From assembly GCF_030812595.1 (NCBI RefSeq), contig NZ_JAUSSZ010000018.1, forward strand, positions 1 to 64,000: DNA of 64,000 bases, given 5' to 3'. Below, piece after piece: positions 25,215 to 36,134 of this stretch; position 1 is the first letter of the stretch; each line of letters begins with the position of its first letter. Both the position numbers and the translations under genes were made by a program. The notes under the pieces were generated by a model. That model was not told where the DNA came from, did not search any database, and saw only the letters and a program-made list of their open reading frames with translations. The DNA is from Arthrobacter bambusae (lineage in GTDB: Bacteria > Actinomycetota > Actinomycetes > Actinomycetales > Micrococcaceae).

Positions 25215-26324
25215 GTGATCATGTATTCGCTCATGATGCTCACGGCTGCCGTCGTGTCGTATCTCGCTACGTGGGTAGCCCGCCAGATGGGTAACAAACT
25301 CCGGCTTTTCGCCCCCATCCGCAGCCGGGACATGCATTCGGTCCCCATTTCCAGGCTAGGTGGCCTGGGACTCTTCGCGGGTTTTGCCGTGGCCCTCGTG
25401 GTTGCCAGCAATTCGTTTTTCGTGAAGGACATATTCCACGGAAACGGTGCGCCCTGGGGAATCCTGGCAGGGGCCCTGGTGATCGTCGTGGTTGGTGTTG
25501 CAGACGACGTCATGGACATCCGCTGGTGGGTCAAGCTGATCGGCCAATGCACGGCTGCCACGATCGTTGCGACCTGGGGTGTGCAGATGTCCGTGGTTCC
25601 TTTTGTTCCGGAACCCATACGGATCGAGGGGGAACCGTTACGGATCCTCCTGACTGCCCTCGCGATCGTGACCACCATGAACGCGGTCAATTTCATCGAC
25701 GGGCTGGACGGCCTCGCTGCGGGCGTTGCAGCCATCGGCGGAGTTGCGTTCTTCCTGACGGCGTACTGGGTCCACCGCAATGCAACCCTCACGGACCGCT
25801 CGGACCTGGCAGCACTGCTCATGGCCATCATTGTGGGTTGTTGCATCGGATTCCTGCCGCACAACTGGTTCCCCGCCAAAATCTTCATGGGCGACTCCGG
25901 GGCCATGCTGCTGGGGCTTGTGATGGCCTCCGCCGGTGTGGTGTCCACGGGCCAGATCAGTTCCGGACTTTACGATCGCGCCAATGGTATTCCGACCATC
26001 GTCCCCATCCTGCTGCCATTCGCGATTTTGTCGCTGCCGTTGCTGGACCTGGGGCTGGCTGTCCTGCGACGAACGGCACGAGGGCAATCGCCCTGGTCGG
26101 CGGACCGCGGACACTTGCACCACAAGCTCATTGAGCTCGGCCACACCCACCGCACAGCGGTCCTCATGATGTACGTGTGGACCTGCATTCTGGCGTTTGG
26201 AGGCCTGGCTTTTGCCATTTTCCCTTGGCAGATGGTCCTCACCGTGGACATCGCGGCCGCGCTCATTATGGCCGCAGTGACAGCCTGGCCGTACTTTGCC
26301 CGAAAAGGTCGCGCCGCGCAGTAG
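25215..26324 (+). CDS. wecA: Undecaprenyl-phosphate GlcNAc-1-phosphate transferase (WecA-like, MraY family)
   Basis: 369 residues with about eleven membrane helices. Transfers a sugar-1-phosphate (typically GlcNAc-1-P) from UDP-sugar to undecaprenyl phosphate, starting teichoic-acid-type or similar polymers. Motifs: GVADDVMDI, NAVNFIDGLDGLAAG, FMGDSGAMLLG and the cytoplasmic DRGHLHHKL. The GTG at 25215 is favoured over an ATG 6 nt later because AGGAG lies 7 nt before it. A TTGACA at 25095-25100 is the best upstream -35 candidate, but no good -10 pairs with it. It lies immediately upstream of the atp operon. Confidence 0.93.
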   Translation: MIMYSLMMLTAAVVSYLATWVARQMGNKLRLFAPIRSRDMHSVPISRLGGLGLFAGFAVALVVASNSFFVKDIFHGNGAPWGILAGALVIVVVGVADDVMDIRWWVKLIGQCTAATIVATWGVQMSVVPFVPEPIRIEGEPLRILLTALAIVTTMNAVNFIDGLDGLAAGVAAIGGVAFFLTAYWVHRNATLTDRSDLAALLMAIIVGCCIGFLPHNWFPAKIFMGDSGAMLLGLVMASAGVVSTGQISSGLYDRANGIPTIVPILLPFAILSLPLLDLGLAVLRRTARGQSPWSADRGHLHHKLIELGHTHRTAVLMMYVWTCILAFGGLAFAIFPWQMVLTVDIAAALIMAAVTAWPYFARKGRAAQ

Positions 26325-26343
26325 ACGGCGTGTGACTAAGGCG

Positions 26344-26373
26344 TTAACATCACAGTTCTATCTCATGTAGAAT
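26344..26373 (+). promoter_or_regulatory. Promoter of the atp operon
   Basis: TTAACA (26344-26349), an 18-nt spacer and TAGAAT (26368-26373), 78 nt before the first atp ORF. This is the best -35/-10 pair seen in the window. Confidence 0.6.
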
Positions 26374-26451
26374 TCTAGGGCGGACAGTCACTCGCCCGCG
26401 CACCCACCCTTTTGAGACTTCGGCATTTTTGCCACGACGATTGGCATCCCC

Positions 26452-26940
26452 ATGACCTCCAACGCCGGCGGACATCAGTCCGACTCGAGCGGCGTTGCTG
26501 CCTCCCGCTCGATTTCTTCGCTGTGGCTGCGGCTTCTTTTCCTCAGCTCGACGACGGCGGTTGCGGCTCTCGCGGCAACCTCGGCGGTAGCGGCGGTCAT
26601 GAACGGTGGCGTGGGCGTGCTTTCCGCGGCCCTCGGAGGGGCGATTGTCATGGCATTTTTTGCCATCAGCCTCCTGATCGGCCATTTTGTCGGCCGGAAC
26701 AATCCCTCCGGCGCGGTTGGTCTCTTCGTGGCCAGCTACTTTGTCAAGGTGGTCGGCTTTGCGGTGGTGCTGTTCGTCCTGGGAGCACCCGCCTGGCTGC
26801 ACGGCCGCTGGTTCGTGATCGGCGCCGTCGTCACGGTTGTCTCGTGGCAAGCCGCCGAAATCTACGGCTTCAGCAAGGCCCGGCTCCAGATCTACAACGA
26901 CCCCGCAGCAGGCAAAGGGGGCGACGATGTTCACTCCTAG
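26452..26940 (+). CDS. atpI: ATP synthase protein I (AtpI family)
   Basis: 162 residues with four hydrophobic helices (about 28-50, 55-78, 93-115, 120-140) matching the ATP synthase I family. It is the first gene of the F1Fo operon. AtpI proteins assist assembly of the c-ring and are not part of the finished enzyme. The N-terminal 20 residues are polar. The 3' end overlaps the next gene by 14 nt. Confidence 0.85.
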   Translation: MTSNAGGHQSDSSGVAASRSISSLWLRLLFLSSTTAVAALAATSAVAAVMNGGVGVLSAALGGAIVMAFFAISLLIGHFVGRNNPSGAVGLFVASYFVKVVGFAVVLFVLGAPAWLHGRWFVIGAVVTVVSWQAAEIYGFSKARLQIYNDPAAGKGGDDVHS

Positions 26941-27265
26941 GAACAAGCGACTCCCGGCCACGCCCCATGCCGCAAAATCCGCTAATTCCGCTGATCAAGC
27001 GAACGATGGAAGCGACGGCGGATACAACGCCGGCATTGCCGTCTTCAGCTATATCGTTGGCGGAATCATAGTCTGGAGTTTGATAGGCTGGGGTTTGGAT
27101 AATCTGTGGGGGACTCGCTGGATTGTGCTCCTTGGCGCTCTGCTTGGAGCCACGGGAGGGTTCTATCTTTCCCATATGCACGGCCTCACAAGTCATCGCT
27201 CGTCTTCCGGCGGAAGCAAAGCAGACAGTGGTCCGTCCCAGGACGGGGACAGTAATGCCAAATAA
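26927..27265 (+). CDS. AtpZ/AtpI-type small membrane protein
   Basis: 112 residues: a polar N-terminus, then two helices (about 38-60 and 65-85; IAVFSYIVGGIIVWSLIGWG and WIVLLGALLGATGGFYLSHM) of the ATPase_gene1/AtpZ type, then a Ser/Gly-rich tail. ATG 26927 lies within the end of the preceding gene, indicating coupling. AtpZ proteins act with AtpI in metal or assembly functions of the ATP synthase; a precise role is not known here. Confidence 0.8.
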   Translation: MFTPRNKRLPATPHAAKSANSADQANDGSDGGYNAGIAVFSYIVGGIIVWSLIGWGLDNLWGTRWIVLLGALLGATGGFYLSHMHGLTSHRSSSGGSKADSGPSQDGDSNAK

Positions 27266-27346
27266 TTTCACACGGGAAATGGCTGCAAGAAACGCGGCCG
27301 GATCCTCAACAACGCCCAATGATGGACACTGCAGAGAGGAAACGCG

Positions 27347-28147
27347 TTGATCGCGCTTGCGCTCCCGGCCCAGGATTCAGGGACCTTCACTCCTCCCGGA
27401 ATCGACCAAATGCACCTGCCGGCTATCCTGCCCTGGGGTGCGAGCGATGGCTTCTCCAAGCAGATGCTGCTGGTGATCCTGTCGGTCGTTATTATCGCCA
27501 GCTTCTTCGTCGCTGCCGCCCGCAAGCAGCAGCTGGTTCCCGGCAAGCTGCAGTTCGCAGGCGAGATGGCCTACGGCTTCGTCCGCAACAGCATCGCCAA
27601 GGACATTATCGGCGGCCGCGACTTCATGAAGTTCGTGCCGCTCCTGTTCTCCCTGTTCTTCTTCATCCTGGTGAACAACATCTACGGCGCCATTCCCGTG
27701 ATCCAGCTTCCGAGCTTCTCCCACGTCGGCGGAGCCTATGTGCTGGCCGCAGTCGTGTACATCACCTGGATCGGCATCGGCATCAAGAAGAACGGCCTGA
27801 AGTACTTCAAGCTGGCCACCGTTCCGTCCGGAGTGCCTTGGTACATCCTGCCGATCGTCGTGCCGATCGAAATCATCTCCAACTTCATGGTCCGTCCGGT
27901 CACCCACAGCCTCCGTCTCTTCGCCACCATGATGGCAGGGCACCTGATTGTGATGATCGCCGGTTCCGGCATTGAGTTCCTCGTCATGCAGGAAAACGTC
28001 CTTCTCAAGGGCGCGTCAGTGCTGGTACTCGTTGGCGCCGTCGCCATGTACATGCTCGAAGCGCTGATCATGGTGCTGCAGGCGTACGTCTTCACCCTGC
28101 TTACTGCGATCTACATCGAAGGCGCGCTCCACGCCGACAGCCACTAG
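27347..28147 (+). CDS. atpB: ATP synthase Fo subunit a
   Basis: 266 residues with five to six membrane helices. It forms the proton half-channels facing the c-ring. The essential Arg lies in SLRLFATMMAGH near residue 188. The start is a TTG at 27347, supported by AGAGAGGA 6-7 nt upstream and the N-terminus LIALALPAQDSG. A rare start in a well-expressed operon may limit its output relative to subunit c. Confidence 0.95.
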   Translation: MIALALPAQDSGTFTPPGIDQMHLPAILPWGASDGFSKQMLLVILSVVIIASFFVAAARKQQLVPGKLQFAGEMAYGFVRNSIAKDIIGGRDFMKFVPLLFSLFFFILVNNIYGAIPVIQLPSFSHVGGAYVLAAVVYITWIGIGIKKNGLKYFKLATVPSGVPWYILPIVVPIEIISNFMVRPVTHSLRLFATMMAGHLIVMIAGSGIEFLVMQENVLLKGASVLVLVGAVAMYMLEALIMVLQAYVFTLLTAIYIEGALHADSH

Positions 28148-28228
28148 GCACAACCCTCAATCTTCCCCCTCGGGGGTTGAAGCAAACCAAACAACCTGCC
28201 GCGACTGCGGCATCTTGAAAGGAAAACA

Positions 28229-28447
28229 ATGAACGGCGACATCAACGGCTCCCTTAACCTCATTGGCTACGGTCTCTCCGCAATCGGCGGTGGTATCGGT
28301 GTGGGTCTCGTCTTTGCTGCTTACATCAATGGTGTTGCACGTCAGCCGGAAGCCCAGCGCGTGCTCCAGCCGATCGCGTTCCTTGGTCTGGCTCTGACCG
28401 AAGCCCTCGCCATCCTCGGCCTGGTCTTCGCTTTCGTTCTCAAGTAA
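28229..28447 (+). CDS. atpE: ATP synthase Fo subunit c
   Basis: 72 residues forming a helical hairpin. The first helix holds the glycine-rich IGGGIGVGLVFA. The polar loop is ARQPEAQ, and the second helix carries proton-binding Glu58 (ALTEALAILG). AAAGGAAAA precedes the ATG. This is the rotor ring subunit. Confidence 0.96.
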   Translation: MNGDINGSLNLIGYGLSAIGGGIGVGLVFAAYINGVARQPEAQRVLQPIAFLGLALTEALAILGLVFAFVLK

Positions 28448-28501
28448 ACCGCTAAGAACCAAGCGAACATTCAGAACCGAGTAGATAAGGACGGGTGAAA
28501 C

Positions 28502-29062
28502 ATGAATCAGCAGATCATCTCAGCCGCCGCTCAAGGCGCCGCAGAGTCGGCTAATCCGCTCCTTCCCAATCCTTGGGAAATGGGCGTCGTCCTCGCTGGC
28601 TTCGCGGTCCTCTTTTACATCGTGGTCAAGTTCGTTGTCCCGATGTTCGAGAAGACTTTCGCCGAGCGCGCAGAGGCGATTGAGGGTGGCATTGCCAAGG
28701 CTGAAAAGGCCCAGGCTGAAGCTTCTGCGGCTCTCGAAGAGTACAAGCAGCAGCTCCACGATGCCCGCGCCGAAGCCAACCGCATCCGCGAAGAAGCTCG
28801 AGCCGAAGGTGCCCAGATCCTCGCGGAGCTGAAGGCCAAGGCGGCAGTCGAGTCGGCACGCATCACCGAGCAGGCGCACGCCCAGATCGAATCGGAACGC
28901 CAGGCAGCTGTTGTCGCCCTGCGTTCCGAGGTGGGCACTCTGGCCACGACTCTGGCAGAGCGCATCGTTGGCGAATCGCTCAGCGATGACGAGCGTGCCG
29001 CCCGCGTAGTGGACCGCTTCCTCGCAGATCTGGAGACCCAGAGCGCAGGTGCAGCTAAATAA
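28502..29062 (+). CDS. atpF: ATP synthase Fo subunit b
   Basis: 186 residues: one membrane helix (about 27-48) followed by a long Ala/Glu/Arg-rich coiled coil forming the peripheral stalk. Its TAA stop overlaps the ATG of atpH by 1 nt. b and delta are separate genes here, unlike the fused arrangement of mycobacteria. Confidence 0.95.
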   Translation: MNQQIISAAAQGAAESANPLLPNPWEMGVVLAGFAVLFYIVVKFVVPMFEKTFAERAEAIEGGIAKAEKAQAEASAALEEYKQQLHDARAEANRIREEARAEGAQILAELKAKAAVESARITEQAHAQIESERQAAVVALRSEVGTLATTLAERIVGESLSDDERAARVVDRFLADLETQSAGAAK

Positions 29063-29889
29063 TGGCAGGTGTATCGAGCGAATCGCTGACCAAAGCGCTG
29101 GAGCAGTTGGAAGCCAGGCTTCCGAACGCCTCGCTGCAGTTGGCTAGGGACCTCTTCGGAATCCTGGGAACGGTGGACAGCTCGGCTGGCTTGCGCCGCG
29201 CCCTGACTGACCCCTCCCGCAGCGGAGAAGAAAAGTCGGCGCTGGTCAAGCAGCTGGTTGGCGGGAAAGTCTCCGCTGATGCTGCGGAAATCGCGAGTGG
29301 ATTGGCCGCCTCACGCTGGGCATCCGCACGTGATATCGGCGATGCACTCGAGACTCTTGCCGCCACGGTGGTTATTGCCGTGGCTGAAAACAAGTCGGCC
29401 GTTTCTGCCTCCGGAATCACGGGGCTGGAAGAGCTGGAAAACGATCTGTTTGCTTTCAATCAGGCCGTCGCTTCCAGCCACGAGGTACAACGTGCCCTGG
29501 GAGAGCCGCAGGCAAGTGCTGCGGCGAAGATCAGCCTGGCTGAGAAGCTCGTTCCTGGCGCAAGCGAGGAAGCCAAGCTTCTCATAGCACAGGCCGTGTC
29601 GCAGCCGCGCGGCGTCAAGCCGAGCAAGCTCATCGAGAACTTCGCCAAGCTTGCAGCCAAGCGCCAGCAGCGCTGGATCGCAACTGTCCGCGTTACCCGT
29701 CCGCTGACGGATGCGCAGGCCAGCCGCCTGCAGGCCGGACTTGATGCCCTCTATGGCCGCGAACTGAAGGTCAACGCCAGCGTTGATCCGACGTTGATCG
29801 GTGGAATCCGGGTCCAGGTAGGGGACGAAGTGCTTGATGCATCTGTCGTCGCCCGCCTGTCCGAGCTCCGCCGTCAACTCGCAGGCTAG
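29062..29889 (+). CDS. atpH: ATP synthase F1 subunit delta
   Basis: 275 residues, about 100 longer than the E. coli subunit because of an extended helical N-terminal part, as is usual in actinobacteria. The C-terminal region (KVNASVDPTLIGGIRVQVGDEVLD) is the conserved OSCP signature. It connects the peripheral stalk to the alpha3beta3 head. Confidence 0.94.
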   Translation: MAGVSSESLTKALEQLEARLPNASLQLARDLFGILGTVDSSAGLRRALTDPSRSGEEKSALVKQLVGGKVSADAAEIASGLAASRWASARDIGDALETLAATVVIAVAENKSAVSASGITGLEELENDLFAFNQAVASSHEVQRALGEPQASAAAKISLAEKLVPGASEEAKLLIAQAVSQPRGVKPSKLIENFAKLAAKRQQRWIATVRVTRPLTDAQASRLQAGLDALYGRELKVNASVDPTLIGGIRVQVGDEVLDASVVARLSELRRQLAG

Positions 29890-29971
29890 CCAGACAAGCA
29901 CAACTTAACTGATACAAAAACCGGTCATCGTGAGCAACGATGATCACGAAACAGGAGAGCAGGGACTGCAG

Positions 29972-31609
<1,638 letters not shown>

Positions 31610-31618
31610 AGCATTGGT

Positions 31619-31649
31619 CCCCGGGCCTGCGGTATCCGCAGGCCCGGGG
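31619..31649 (+). terminator. Hairpin between atpA and atpG
   Basis: A perfect 14-bp stem (31619-31632 / 31636-31649, CCCCGGGCCTGCGG) with a 3-nt loop (TAT), 10 nt after the atpA stop and without a T-run. It may stabilise or partly terminate the transcript rather than end it. Confidence 0.6.
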
Positions 31650-31702
31650 CCTTCGCCAAAGCCTTAGCCGCTGATCCATCGGGATCTTAGGAAAGGAAAT
31701 GT

Positions 31703-32590
31703 ATGGGAGCCCAGATCCGGGTCTACCGCCAGAAGATCAGCTCGACGACGTCGATGCGCAAGATCTTCAAGGCGATGGAACTGATCGCTACCTCGCGCAT
31801 CGGTAAGGCCCGTGCCCGCGTTGCAGCTTCGACGCCCTACGCAAACGCGATTACCCGTGCTGTTTCTGCTGTCGCAAGCCAGAGCGAAATCGATCACCCG
31901 CTAGTCACCGAGCCGGAGCAGATCCGCCGCGCCGCCGTCCTGGTCATCACCTCGGACCGTGGCCTGGCTGGTTCCTACTCCGCAAGCGTGCTCAAGAAGG
32001 CTGAAGGTCTCAACGAGCTGCTCCGGGCAGAGGGCAAGGAAGTCAAGACCTACCTGGTCGGCCGCAAGGCGCAGGCATACTTCGACTTCCGCAGCCGTCC
32101 GTACTCCCGCGTGTGGACCGGCGGAACCGATGCACCGGAATTCGAGACCGCCAAGGAAATCGGTGCCGCACTTCTCGAAGAGTTCGCCAACGACTTCGCT
32201 GAGGGTGGCGTGGATGAGATCCACGTCGTTTACACCCGCTTCAAGTCGATGGTGACGCAGGAGCCTACGATTGTCCGTCTGCTGCCGCTTGAAGTGGAAG
32301 AGCAGGCCGTCAGTGAGTCGGAACTTTTGCCGCTGTACGAGTTCGAACCGGAGTCGGAGCGGGTGCTTGATGCACTGCTTCCGCGCTACATCGAATCCCG
32401 GATCTTCGCAGCAATGCTTCAGGCAGCAGCTTCCGAGCTCGCCGCCCGCCAGCGCGCCATGAAGTCGGCGGGCGACAACGCGACCGAGTTGATCAAGAAG
32501 TACACGCGTCTGCGCAACACGGCCCGCCAGGCTGAGATCACGCAGGAGCTTTCCGAGATCGTGGCCGGCGCCGACGCGCTTAGCGCGTAG
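31703..32590 (+). CDS. atpG: ATP synthase F1 subunit gamma
   Basis: 295 residues, the rotating central stalk. The N-terminus MGAQIRVYRQKISSTTSMRK and the C-terminal helix MKSAGDNATELIKKYTRLRN are conserved family signatures. AGGAAAGGAA precedes the ATG. The 93-nt gap after atpA, with its hairpin, is the largest inside the F1 part of the operon. Confidence 0.96.
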   Translation: MGAQIRVYRQKISSTTSMRKIFKAMELIATSRIGKARARVAASTPYANAITRAVSAVASQSEIDHPLVTEPEQIRRAAVLVITSDRGLAGSYSASVLKKAEGLNELLRAEGKEVKTYLVGRKAQAYFDFRSRPYSRVWTGGTDAPEFETAKEIGAALLEEFANDFAEGGVDEIHVVYTRFKSMVTQEPTIVRLLPLEVEEQAVSESELLPLYEFEPESERVLDALLPRYIESRIFAAMLQAAASELAARQRAMKSAGDNATELIKKYTRLRNTARQAEITQELSEIVAGADALSA

Positions 32591-32677
32591 TTGCCGGTGC
32601 CTGGTCCGGCGCAAGCTGCAACCTGCACCAAATAGATAAACTTAACCCCACGCCATCTACTGAGTGAAGTGAGAGAG

Positions 32678-34129
32678 ATGACTGCCACCGCTACCGAGCA
32701 CGTAGCAACGGCCGGTGCCACCGGCCGCATTGCCCGTGTCATTGGCCCGGTTGTCGACGTCGAATTCCCGGCCGACGCAATCCCCGCGATCTACAACGCA
32801 CTCACCACTGAGGTAACCCTCAACGGTGAGACCAAGACCATCACGTTCGAGACGTCGCAGCACCTTGGCGACAACCTCGTCCGCGCCATTTCCCTGCAGG
32901 CTACCGACGGCTTGGTCCGCGGTACGTCCGTCAAGGACTCCGGTTCCCCGATCTCCGTGCCCGTGGGCGACGGCGTCAAGGGCCACATCTTCAACGTCCT
33001 CGGCAAGCCGCTGGACGTTGCGGAGTCCGAGATCAACGCGGACGCCTACTGGCCGATCCACCGCAAGGCTCCGTCCTTCGCGTCCCTCGAGGGCTCCACG
33101 GAGATGCTCGAGACCGGTATCAAGGTCATCGACCTCCTCACCCCGTACATCAAGGGTGGAAAGATCGGCCTCTTCGGCGGCGCCGGCGTCGGCAAGACCG
33201 TTCTGATCCAGGAAATGATCACCCGTGTCGCCCGCAACTTCGGTGGTACCTCGGTGTTCGCCGGTGTTGGCGAGCGTACCCGTGAAGGCAACGACCTCTG
33301 GGTTGAAATGGAAGAGGCCGGCGTCCTCAAGGACACCGCCCTTGTATTCGGCCAGATGGACGAGCCCCCGGGAACGCGTTTGAGGGTCGCCCTGTCCGCG
33401 CTCACAATGGCGGAGTACTTCCGCGATGTGCAGAACCAGGACGTGCTGCTCTTCATCGACAACATCTTCCGGTTCACCCAGGCCGGTTCCGAGGTCTCCA
33501 CCCTGCTCGGCCGCATGCCGTCCGCTGTTGGTTACCAGCCGAACCTCGCCGACGAGATGGGCCTCCTCCAGGAGCGCATCACCTCGACCAAGGGCCACTC
33601 GATCACGTCGATGCAGGCCATCTACGTGCCCGCTGATGACTACACCGACCCGGCTCCGGCAACGACCTTCGCACACCTCGACGCGACCACGGAACTTTCC
33701 CGTGAAATCGCCTCCCGTGGTCTGTACCCGGCCGTTGACCCGCTGACGTCGACGTCCCGCATCCTGGACCCGCAGTACATCGGCAAGGACCACTACAACA
33801 CGGCTGTCCGTGTGAAGCAGATCCTGCAGAAGAACAAGGAACTCCAGGACATCATCGCCATCCTCGGTGTTGACGAACTGTCCGAAGAAGACAAGATCGT
33901 CGTGTCGCGTGCACGCCGCATCCAGCAGTTCCTTTCCCAGAACACGTACACCGCCAAGCAGTTCACCGGCGTCGAGGGCTCCACCGTGTCCATCAAGGAC
34001 ACAGTCGAAGGCTTCACGGCGATCTGCGACGGCGAGCTGGACCACATCGCAGAGCAGGCGTTCTTCAACGTCGGCGGCCTGGATGACGTCGAGCGCCAGT
34101 GGGCCAAGATCCAGGAACAGACCAAGTAG
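32678..34129 (+). CDS. atpD: ATP synthase F1 subunit beta
   Basis: 483 residues, the catalytic subunit. Walker A GGAGVGKT is at 167-174, with the Walker B/DELSEED region (VDELSEEDK) further on. The ATG at 32678 is chosen; a GTG 9 nt upstream is in frame and possible. An Ala/Thr-rich ~20-residue N-terminal lead precedes the usual RIARVIGPVVDVEFP. Confidence 0.97.
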   Translation: MTATATEHVATAGATGRIARVIGPVVDVEFPADAIPAIYNALTTEVTLNGETKTITFETSQHLGDNLVRAISLQATDGLVRGTSVKDSGSPISVPVGDGVKGHIFNVLGKPLDVAESEINADAYWPIHRKAPSFASLEGSTEMLETGIKVIDLLTPYIKGGKIGLFGGAGVGKTVLIQEMITRVARNFGGTSVFAGVGERTREGNDLWVEMEEAGVLKDTALVFGQMDEPPGTRLRVALSALTMAEYFRDVQNQDVLLFIDNIFRFTQAGSEVSTLLGRMPSAVGYQPNLADEMGLLQERITSTKGHSITSMQAIYVPADDYTDPAPATTFAHLDATTELSREIASRGLYPAVDPLTSTSRILDPQYIGKDHYNTAVRVKQILQKNKELQDIIAILGVDELSEEDKIVVSRARRIQQFLSQNTYTAKQFTGVEGSTVSIKDTVEGFTAICDGELDHIAEQAFFNVGGLDDVERQWAKIQEQTK

Positions 34130-34130
34130 T

Positions 34131-34415
34131 ATGGCTGAGCTCGAGGTTGAGATTGTCGCAGCGGACCACTTCGTGTGGTCTGGTGCGGCCAAGATGGTCA
34201 AGGCCCGCACCAGTGATGGTGAAATCGGGATCCTGCCCGGCCACTCGCCGCTCCTCGCCATTCTGGCCGCGGGCGAGCTGGCCATCGAGCCGGTTACCGG
34301 AGACCGCCTGGCAGTGGTTGTTGACGGCGGGTTCTTCTCCGTCGACAACGACCGCGTGGTGATCGTCGCTGACAACGCCCAACTGGGCGATTCAGCTACT
34401 GCGGGGATCCGATAG
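34131..34415 (+). CDS. atpC: ATP synthase F1 subunit epsilon (short form)
   Basis: 94 residues, starting 1 nt after the atpD stop. Only the N-terminal beta-sandwich is present (EIGILPGHSPLLAIL, VDGGFFSVDNDRVVIVAD). The C-terminal two-helix domain, which inhibits ATP hydrolysis in E. coli and Bacillus (~135-residue proteins), is missing. The end is clean, with a normal stop and no sign of a frameshift. Confidence 0.93.
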   Translation: MAELEVEIVAADHFVWSGAAKMVKARTSDGEIGILPGHSPLLAILAAGELAIEPVTGDRLAVVVDGGFFSVDNDRVVIVADNAQLGDSATAGIR

Positions 34416-34425
34416 CAAGACCTTG

Positions 34426-34857
34426 ATGGACGATTCTGCTCTTCCGTTCATCGCCTTGGCAACGGCGTTTGCGTTGCTGATTTTCACACTGTGCCTGGTC
34501 GGGGTGCGCCGCTTCAATTTGCGGCGCGCCCTGGGCACGGTCGACGCCTCCATCTGCACGGCTGGAAACAGTTGGCGGATGGGGGTTTGTCGTTATCAGG
34601 ACTCGGAACTCGAGTGGTTCCGCCTGCTCTCCCTCAGCTTCCGTCCGAAACACAGCTTCCGCCGCAGCTCATTGGAGCTGCTCGGACGCCGGAAACCGAC
34701 GGAGGAAGAGCTGACGAAGCTTCAGCCCGACGTCGTGGTCGTCGAACTCCAGCATGAGGGTGAGTCGTTCATGTTGGCAATGAAGTTTGATGCCTATACA
34801 GGGCTGTCGTCCTGGCTGGAGGCTGGCCCCGTGGTGGGCGTCGGCACCTGGCGCTGA
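34426..34857 (+). CDS. DUF2550 membrane protein
   Basis: 143 residues from ATG 34426 (a TTG one codon earlier is possible). One N-terminal membrane helix (about 7-27, LATAFALLIFTLCLVGVRRF) is followed by a cytoplasmic beta-rich region (GNSWRMGVCRYQDSELEWFRLLSLS). This is the DUF2550 protein that follows atpC in many actinobacteria, including mycobacteria. Its function is unknown. Confidence 0.85.
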   Translation: MDDSALPFIALATAFALLIFTLCLVGVRRFNLRRALGTVDASICTAGNSWRMGVCRYQDSELEWFRLLSLSFRPKHSFRRSSLELLGRRKPTEEELTKLQPDVVVVELQHEGESFMLAMKFDAYTGLSSWLEAGPVVGVGTWR

Positions 34858-34862
34858 GGACA

Positions 34863-36134
34863 GTGGACTTCCTTTACGGCGTGAGACTCGTCGACGGTCC
34901 GTTTTATTGGGCGGTCGTTGGAGCTGGAATTGCCGGGAGTGGATTCCTCCTCCTGCCGCGGGACCGTCGCTGGTTGCTTTCGATAGCTGTGTCGCTTGTC
35001 CTGGCGACGGGAGCTGTCGCAGTCATCCACTGGTTGCTCGTCAACGTTCTTACCGTATTCCCGGAAGACCTCCCCAGCGATGTCCTCGCATGGTCGGCTG
35101 TTGCCTTCGCCGCGTTGGTCCTTTTCCTTTTTCGACTCGCTGGCTCCTCGTGGCGAGGCAGGAGCGCCGCAGGCTTCTCGTTCCTCTCCGTGCTGCTCCT
35201 CTCAGCCCTCCAAATCAACGGCTATTTCGGGCTCAACCACACGGCAGCTGATCTCTTCGGCCACAATGTGGGACGGATCCCCGCGCTCGAGGACGGCTTC
35301 AAGAGGGGCATTTCCGGGGCCATTCCGGTGTCCGCGACGGACGGAGGGGTAGTCCGCAGGGCTTCCATTCCCGGAATCGAATCGGGTTTCGAGGGCCAAG
35401 ACGCTTTCATTTACCTGCCGCCGGCCTACTTGGGCACCGAGCGCAGCCAGCTGCCCGTATTGGTTCTTTTTGCTGGCCAGCCTGGACGGCCCGCCGATTG
35501 GCTCACCGGCGGCCTGCTTGAGCAGACGATGAATACCTTCGCCGCAAGCCACGGAGGCGTGGCGCCGGTTGTCGTGGTGGTCGATCCAAACGGCTCCGAT
35601 ACCGCGAACACCATGTGCATGGACAGCCGGATCGCACGTGCCGACACTTACCTCGCGATCGATGTTCCGCGTTGGATCAACTCGACGCTCGAGGTTTCCG
35701 CGGACCCAAGGAAGTGGACGGTCGGCGGGTTCTCCTTTGGCGCAACCTGTGCCGTCCAGATGACTACCCTGCATCCCGAAATCTACCCTTCCTTCATCGC
35801 GTTCTCGGGAGAGCGGGAGCCTTCGCTCGGTCCTGATCGACGGCGCACCATCCAGACCGCATTTGGCGGGGACTCAGCGGCCTTCGAAGCCCTGACGCCT
35901 CTGACCCTGATGAAACAGCGGAGCTACGACGGCCATGCAGGCTACTTCGCCGTTGGGGCTGCGGACCACGAGTTCGCCGGGTTCGCCAACGAGATGGCAG
36001 CAGCTGCCCGCACTTCCGGGTTCGAGATCAGGCACGCTTCCGTTGCTGGAGCCGGCCACTCGTGGGCCGTGGCCGTGCAGGAGCTTCCCTCGGCGATGGA
36101 ATTCCTGGCCCCGAGATGGGGGCTCGTCCAATGA
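34863..36134 (+). CDS. Membrane-anchored esterase (alpha/beta hydrolase)
   Basis: 423 residues. Four N-terminal helices (about 13-32, 37-63, 73-93, 101-118) precede an esterase-D-like domain. The nucleophile elbow is GGFSFGAT and a likely catalytic His is in AGAGHSWAVA. VGAADHEFAG may supply the acid. By the positive-inside rule (RDRR after helix 1, SSWRGR after helix 3) the C-terminal domain is outside the cell. A GTG start lies 5 nt after DUF2550. The stop overlaps the next gene's ATG (ATGA), coupling it to the DUF2156 protein. Likely substrate is an ester-linked envelope lipid; see findings. Confidence 0.78.
   Translation: MDFLYGVRLVDGPFYWAVVGAGIAGSGFLLLPRDRRWLLSIAVSLVLATGAVAVIHWLLVNVLTVFPEDLPSDVLAWSAVAFAALVLFLFRLAGSSWRGRSAAGFSFLSVLLLSALQINGYFGLNHTAADLFGHNVGRIPALEDGFKRGISGAIPVSATDGGVVRRASIPGIESGFEGQDAFIYLPPAYLGTERSQLPVLVLFAGQPGRPADWLTGGLLEQTMNTFAASHGGVAPVVVVVDPNGSDTANTMCMDSRIARADTYLAIDVPRWINSTLEVSADPRKWTVGGFSFGATCAVQMTTLHPEIYPSFIAFSGEREPSLGPDRRRTIQTAFGGDSAAFEALTPLTLMKQRSYDGHAGYFAVGAADHEFAGFANEMAAAARTSGFEIRHASVAGAGHSWAVAVQELPSAMEFLAPRWGLVQ

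Noticed and set aside
24105..25337. 410-residue version of the GT2 glycosyltransferase
   Set aside because: The first ~112 residues are not protein-like; the ATG at 25001 has a ribosome site and begins the GT-A fold.
28148..28228. Hairpin between atpB and atpE
   Set aside because: Only short CCCCC/GGGGG pairing with mismatched flanks; not distinct enough from background.
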